Below are positions 4,477-7,889 of a stretch of DNA of 7,889 bases, piece by piece. Source of the stretch: Candidatus Uhrbacteria bacterium (lineage in GTDB: Bacteria > Patescibacteriota > Patescibacteriia > CAIXNZ01); the NCBI GenBank assembly GCA_011046145.1, contig DSBA01000052.1, positions 1 to 7,889 on the forward strand, in the 5' to 3' direction. Positions within the stretch are counted from its first letter, which is position 1; the number at the start of each line of letters is the position of its first letter. The position numbers and the translations under genes were made by a program. The notes beneath the pieces are model-generated. The model had not been told where the DNA came from. It saw only the letters and a list, made by a program, of their open reading frames with translations, and did no database searches.

Positions 4477-5415
4477 ATGAAATTTAAACATCAGCCAGTC
4501 TTAGTTAAAGAGGTTTTGCAATATTTATCCCCAAAAGCTAATGAAAATTTTATTGATTGCACTTTTGGCGCTGGCGGACATGCTAAAGAAATTTTGCGCC
4601 TCACAGCCCCGGCAGGAAAATTATTAGGCATTGATTTAGACCCTGAAGCAATTAAAGCCGCGAAAGAAAATTTAAAAAATTTTAGAAACAGAATAGTTTT
4701 AGTCAATGATAATTATAAAAATTTAAAGGAAATTATATATGATACAGGATTTAATAAAATTAACGGTATATTACTCGACCTTGGCATATCCTCTTATGAG
4801 CTGCAGGATCAAACTAGGGGATTTTCATTCAAGGTTTCGGCTTTTTTAGACATGAGGTTTGGAAATGGGAAGAAGACTGCCGCAGATGTTGTTAATCATT
4901 ACAAAGAAGAAGAATTGGCTAAAATTTTTAAAGAGTACGGAGAGGAAAGATATTCAAGACAGATTGCCAGGGAAATAGTGCTTAGCCGCAAAAAAAATAA
5001 AATCAACACCACTGATCAATTGGTTTCTTTGATAGAAAAAGTTTATAAAAATAAGCCAAAACCGCACAAAATACACGTGGCGACAAAAATTTTTCAGGCT
5101 TTAAGAATAGAAGTAAATGATGAACTAAATAATTTAAAAAAAATATTACCAGTTTCTTTGGAGATTCTGGAGAAAGAGGGAAGGCTGGTAGTAATTTCTT
5201 TCCATTCATTGGAAGATCGGATTGTTAAACATTTTTTTCGGCAGGAAGCCAAAGATTGCATATGTCCGCCAGAATCTTTAGAATGCCGTTGCCAACATAA
5301 AGCCAGATTGAGAATTTTGACTAAAAAAGTTGTTATGGCCGGCAAGGAAGAAATAATCTCAAATCCAAGAAGCCGAAGCGCAAAATTAAGGGCGGCTTTA
5401 AAAATAAATGTTTAA
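4477..5415 (+). CDS. rsmH: 16S rRNA (cytosine(1402)-N(4))-methyltransferase RsmH (MraW)
   Basis: A 312-residue protein of normal family length. It transfers a methyl group from S-adenosylmethionine to N4 of C1402 in the decoding centre of 16S rRNA. Visible motifs in order: HQPVLVKEVL (5-14), the SAM-binding loop FGAGGH (30-35), GIDLDP (51-56), LLDLGISS (99-106), RGFSF (114-118), LDMRF (124-128), the ATKIFQALRIEVN stretch (202-214), ISFHSLEDR (240-248), a CxCP...CxC cysteine cluster (261-272) common in the family, and the C-terminal NPRSRSAKLRA (296-306). ATG 4477 is chosen over an in-frame TTG at 4465 because it gives the canonical MKFKHQPVL start; there is no clear Shine-Dalgarno. It stands in its usual place in the dcw cluster between mraZ and the ftsL-like gene. 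Confidence 0.95.
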   Translation: MKFKHQPVLVKEVLQYLSPKANENFIDCTFGAGGHAKEILRLTAPAGKLLGIDLDPEAIKAAKENLKNFRNRIVLVNDNYKNLKEIIYDTGFNKINGILLDLGISSYELQDQTRGFSFKVSAFLDMRFGNGKKTAADVVNHYKEEELAKIFKEYGEERYSRQIAREIVLSRKKNKINTTDQLVSLIEKVYKNKPKPHKIHVATKIFQALRIEVNDELNNLKKILPVSLEILEKEGRLVVISFHSLEDRIVKHFFRQEAKDCICPPESLECRCQHKARLRILTKKVVMAGKEEIISNPRSRSAKLRAALKINV

Positions 5416-5441
5416 TTTAAAAATTAATTATTAACAATAAC

Positions 5442-5459
5442 GCCAGCTAGGGCGCTGGC
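5442..5459 (+). other. GC-rich hairpin between rsmH and the ftsL-like gene
   Basis: GCCAGC (5442-5447) pairs with GCTGGC (5454-5459) around a six-base loop, in otherwise A/T-rich sequence 26 bases after rsmH. No T run follows. It may attenuate or process the transcript. Confidence 0.35.
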
Positions 5460-5480
5460 TGAAAAATAAAGACAAAAGAT

Positions 5481-5846
5481 ATGGGGAATTTCATGCTTAA
5501 TATAAAATTAAACGGGCTTAAAGAAAAATTTTATAGAAAAAACTTCTTGCTCAATCATCAGGTGGGTTCTAAAGGGGCTGTCATGATTTTTTTTGCTTTT
5601 ATATTAATTGTGAGTCTTTTATATCTGTTTCAAGTTAATAGTCTGGCAACTAAAGGTTATGAGATTAAGGATTTAGAAGAAAAAGCTGCTGAATTAAGGG
5701 CAAAAAATAAAGCTTTAGAATTACAAATTACAGAATTGCGCTCAACAGAACGTATCACCCGAGAAATAAAAAATTTAGACATGGTCGCTGTTGCTATGGT
5801 TGAATATCTTAAAGCTAATGGCACATCTGTGGCAATTAAGCGTTAA
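5481..5846 (+). CDS. ftsL: FtsL/DivIC-like septum formation protein
   Basis: A 121-residue bitopic membrane protein: a basic cytoplasmic N-terminus (1-32), one transmembrane helix (about 33-50, AVMIFFAFILIVSLLYLF), then a heptad-like charged helix (about 57-98, with LEEKAAELRAKNKALELQI) and a NLDMV sequence typical of the end of the FtsL/DivIC coiled coil. Such proteins join FtsB/DivIC and FtsQ/DivIB at the septum to activate FtsWI. FtsL and DivIC/FtsB are hard to tell apart by sequence; the symbol rests on position directly after rsmH. ATG 5481 has no Shine-Dalgarno; ATG 5493, four codons later, has GGGGA five bases upstream and may be the true start. The usual next gene, a penicillin-binding protein (ftsI), is absent: a terminator and a convergent gene follow. 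Confidence 0.75.
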   Translation: MGNFMLNIKLNGLKEKFYRKNFLLNHQVGSKGAVMIFFAFILIVSLLYLFQVNSLATKGYEIKDLEEKAAELRAKNKALELQITELRSTERITREIKNLDMVAVAMVEYLKANGTSVAIKR

Positions 5847-5869
5847 ACATAATATTATATTTGATATAA

Positions 5870-5901
5870 AAACCCCTGGACCATATATGGCTCAGGGGTT
5901 T
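5870..5901. terminator. Bidirectional terminator between the ftsL-like gene and the phosphatidyltransferase
   Basis: AAACCCCTG (5870-5878) pairs with CAGGGGTTT (5893-5901), and the interior CCATATATGG extends the stem with one mismatch. Leftward transcripts read GGGGTTTTTA after the stem, a good T run; rightward transcripts have only GGGGTTTGGATTT. It lies between two convergent genes. Confidence 0.8.
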
Positions 5902-5905
5902 GGAT

Positions 5906-6619
5906 TTAATTTTTAAATGCGATTTCTCGCAAATGGCCTTTTAGGCTCATGGCGCCAAAGAAAATGCAGGCAAGCAGCAAGGGCAGGGAAATCTCCACTA
6001 AAGTAAGAGTTTCAGGCAAAAATGCATATTGTTCGTGGAGTTTGATAGATGTTTCTGGATCAAAGAGCAGTAACATTGAAAGGACAATTATTTGCAAAAC
6101 CATTTTTGTTTTGCCCCAGGCATTAGCGCCGGTTTTTTTAATTTCAATATGGCGCGTCAGCCAGTTTTGTTTAGCCGCCCAAAAATTTTTGATCAGATAT
6201 TTTAGGAGGGCTGTTTGAAACAGGACAAGGTCAATTATTAAAATGGGCAAAATAAGGCTCAGATAAACATCTGATTTAACGTAAAACAAAAATCCTAGAA
6301 AAACTGCCGCATTGCTGACTTTGTCAGCTGTCGGGTCTAAAATAGTTCCGAGTTGGGTTTCTTGCCCTCGCAGCCTGGCCATTGAGCCATCCAGACCGTC
6401 AAGCAAAGCAGAAAAAAGAAAAAGCAGGGCCGCCAGCTTGTAAAAATGAAGCCAAATAAGTAATATAAGAGGTAAGGCCATCAAGAAACGCAGGGCAGAC
6501 AAATGATTTGGTTTGATTGTTTGCGGAATAAACTTCAAAACCGGCAGGAAAAAATAATCATGAGGTTTTGCGTTAGGAAATTTTTGCTTTTCAAGAACTC
6601 CATCTTTGATCGCATCCAT
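5906..6619 (-). CDS. CDP-alcohol phosphatidyltransferase (PgsA-like)
   Basis: A 237-residue integral membrane enzyme. The full catalytic signature D-x2-D-G-x2-A-R-x8-G-x3-D-x3-D is intact: D74, D77, G78, A81, R82, G91, D95 and D99, in LLDGLDGSMAR and GTILDPTAD. These aspartates bind the metal ions that transfer a phosphatidyl group from CDP-diacylglycerol to an alcohol, releasing CMP. Hydrophobic segments near 42-58, 61-74, 104-120, 122-140, 172-186 and 209-226 fit the usual six helices. NAWGKTKMVLQ (166-176) resembles the GKxKT...Q stretch of PgsA, so glycerol-3-phosphate is the likeliest acceptor, but the acceptor cannot be fixed from sequence. Start ATG 6619 has a strong AAGGAGG (6634-6628) at 8 bases. 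The gene is convergent with the ftsL-like gene and divergent from tgt. Confidence 0.88.
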   Translation of the reverse strand: MDAIKDGVLEKQKFPNAKPHDYFFLPVLKFIPQTIKPNHLSALRFLMALPLILLIWLHFYKLAALLFLFSALLDGLDGSMARLRGQETQLGTILDPTADKVSNAAVFLGFLFYVKSDVYLSLILPILIIDLVLFQTALLKYLIKNFWAAKQNWLTRHIEIKKTGANAWGKTKMVLQIIVLSMLLLFDPETSIKLHEQYAFLPETLTLVEISLPLLLACIFFGAMSLKGHLREIAFKN

Positions 6620-6627
6620 TTTTCATT

Positions 6628-6634
6628 CCTCCTT
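6628..6634 (-). promoter_or_regulatory. Consensus Shine-Dalgarno of the phosphatidyltransferase
   Basis: The minus strand reads AAGGAGG, 8 bases before the ATG at 6619. This fixes 6619 as the start rather than the out-of-frame ATG at 6626. Confidence 0.7.
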
Positions 6635-6648
6635 TTAAAATTTTAATG

Positions 6649-6657
6649 TGCTATATA
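6649..6657 (+). promoter_or_regulatory. Candidate extended -10 promoter of tgt
   Basis: TGCTATATA fits the extended -10 pattern TG-n-TATAAT with two mismatches in the hexamer. It would start transcription near 6664, leaving about 27 leader bases. No clear -35. The core CTATATAG (6651-6658) is a palindrome and could also serve the divergent gene. Confidence 0.35.
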
Positions 6658-6690
6658 GAATTTTAATGATTTTTTATTAATTTGTAAAGT

Positions 6691-7806
6691 ATGTTTAAGA
6701 TATTAAAGAAATCAAAAAAAACAAATGCCCGCCTGGGAAAACTTAAAACTTCCCATGGCGAAATTAAAACGCCTTTTTTTATGCCTATTGCTACTAAGGC
6801 TGCGGTTAAAAATATTTCTGCTGCGGAATTAAGCGATTTAGGCGCTCAAATTATTTTAGCAAACACTTACCATCTTTATTTGCAGCCAGGCGAGAAAATT
6901 ATTAAAAGCCATGGCGGTTTGCATAATTTTTTAAATTGGCAAGGACCTATTTTAACTGATTCCGGCGGCTATCAGGTTTTTTCCTTGTCAAAAATAAGGA
7001 AAATCAAGCCTGAAGGCGTTGAATTCCAGTCGCATTTGGATGGTTCTAAACATTTATTAACCCCGGAAAAATCAATTCAAATCCAGCAGGATTTAGGCGT
7101 TGATATTATGATGGCTTTGGATGTTTGTCCTTCAGGCCAGGCTGAATTTAAAGAGGTAAGGCGGGCAAATGAAATTACTTTTGATTGGGCGAAAAAATGT
7201 AAAAAAGAATGGCAAAAAAGTAGTCGAAATCAATTATTGTTCGGTATTATTCAAGGGGGGATTTTTAAAAATTTAAGGGAAGAAAGCTTGGTTCAGATTA
7301 CTAGCCTGGATTTGCCCGGTTATGCTATTGGCGGTTTGGCAGTTGGAGAGCCTCGGGATAAGATGTTTGATATTATTGAATATATCTGCCCACAATTGCC
7401 AGAAGATAAGCCTCGTTATTTGATGGGTTTGGGGCGGCCAGAAGAAATAGTTTTTGCAGTCAAACAGGGCGTAGACATGTTTGATTGCGTTATTCCTACC
7501 AGAGAAGCTCGCCATGGCCGTTTGTATCAATTTTGTGCTCAAAAGGAAAAGGGCGCAATTAATATTTTGGGCAATTTGGCTTATAAAACCTTGACTGCCA
7601 CTAATGAGAAATATAAAGATGATTTTGAAGCGATTAATAGAGATTCTGGCGTTAAATTATTGCAAGAATATACAAAAGCTTATTTGCATCATTTGTTTAA
7701 AATAAATGAGGGATTAGGGTTGCGATTGGCGACTTTGAATAATTTGGAATTTTATTTAAAACTAATGGAAAAAATCCGCGAAGGAATTCTAAATCATAAA
7801 GTTTGA
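6691..7806 (+). CDS. tgt: tRNA-guanine transglycosylase lacking the zinc site
   Basis: A 371-residue TIM-barrel protein of normal Tgt length. It exchanges guanine 34 in GUN-anticodon tRNAs for a queuosine precursor. Catalytic features are present: LTDSGGYQVFSL with D90, MALDVC with D144 and C146, GIIQGG (185-190), GGLAVGE (214-220), and the nucleophile D265 in MFDCVIPTREARHG. Cys146 and Val218 match bacterial preQ1-type enzymes. The C-terminal zinc site is gone: the usual D-C-x-C-x2-C before the Y[ST]xAYLHHL segment reads DSGVKLL, so the cysteines are S319, V321 and L324, and the zinc histidine of TIHNL is N350 in TLNNL. The rest of that region aligns well (AYLHHL, LRLATLNNL), so this is ligand loss, not misalignment. 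Start ATG 6691 has only a weak TAAAG upstream. Ends at UGA, supporting the standard code. Confidence 0.93.
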   Translation: MFKILKKSKKTNARLGKLKTSHGEIKTPFFMPIATKAAVKNISAAELSDLGAQIILANTYHLYLQPGEKIIKSHGGLHNFLNWQGPILTDSGGYQVFSLSKIRKIKPEGVEFQSHLDGSKHLLTPEKSIQIQQDLGVDIMMALDVCPSGQAEFKEVRRANEITFDWAKKCKKEWQKSSRNQLLFGIIQGGIFKNLREESLVQITSLDLPGYAIGGLAVGEPRDKMFDIIEYICPQLPEDKPRYLMGLGRPEEIVFAVKQGVDMFDCVIPTREARHGRLYQFCAQKEKGAINILGNLAYKTLTATNEKYKDDFEAINRDSGVKLLQEYTKAYLHHLFKINEGLGLRLATLNNLEFYLKLMEKIREGILNHKV

Positions 7807-7889
7807 ATATTAACTTTTTTAAGCCCTGTATAGTTAACAGTCAAGGGTAACACTTTTAATAAATTTTTCATGTGGAGTTAATCCATTAA

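Noticed and set aside
4491..5345. Three minus-strand open frames opposite rsmH
   Set aside because: They are antisense to a clearly conserved rsmH and show no recognisable motif.
5949..6218. Plus-strand 89-codon open frame
   Set aside because: It is antisense to the phosphatidyltransferase with its intact catalytic motif, and its product has no domain-like features.
7807..7889. Terminator after tgt
   Set aside because: Only a weak, bulged pairing (CCCTGT with ACAG...GGG near 7823-7846) is visible, without a following T run; no gene is supported to the end of the window.

Overview
The window looks like a piece of a small, AT-rich bacterial chromosome, most likely from the Candidate Phyla Radiation (Patescibacteria, Parcubacteria-like). 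This is inferred from the content: a shortened TsaB, a winged-helix regulator fused to a degenerate nucleotidyltransferase fold, several genes without a clear Shine-Dalgarno sequence, and short mraZ/rsmH/ftsL-like genes. The genetic code appears standard, since tgt ends at a UGA. No tRNA, rRNA, CRISPR array or insertion sequence was found.

Layout. Bases 1-1584 (minus) hold the N-terminal 528 codons of a membrane protein with a cytoplasmic PP2C-like pseudophosphatase region; it continues past the left edge. It is divergent from 1703-2320 (plus), a winged-helix regulator, which is followed 4 bases later by a mini-TsaB (2325-2738). A strong hairpin ends that unit. Bases 2794-3533 hold no intact gene. 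They contain a frameshifted protein-coding remnant (about 2865-3247), a rho-independent terminator (3265-3296), and a promoter region with three exact DnaA-box matches, helically phased GTGG repeats and a near-consensus sigma-70 promoter. That promoter drives mraZ (3534-3965). After a 249-base spacer rich in hairpins comes an unrecognised 61-codon gene with a very strong ribosome-binding site (4215-4400), then rsmH (4477-5415) and an FtsL/DivIC-like single-pass protein (5481-5846).

The division-cell wall (dcw) cluster stops there. A bidirectional terminator separates it from a convergent CDP-alcohol phosphatidyltransferase (5906-6619, minus). Divergent from that gene is tgt (6691-7806, plus), a tRNA-guanine transglycosylase that keeps its catalytic aspartates but has lost all four zinc ligands.

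Themes. Two genes act on tRNA (tsaB for t6A at position 37, tgt for position 34) and one on 16S rRNA (rsmH). mraZ, rsmH and ftsL connect this with cell division, and the phosphatidyltransferase with membrane lipid synthesis. The points most worth following up are the DnaA-box cluster in front of mraZ, the zinc-less Tgt, the GC-rich orphan gene inserted between mraZ and rsmH, and the decayed gene at 2865-3247.
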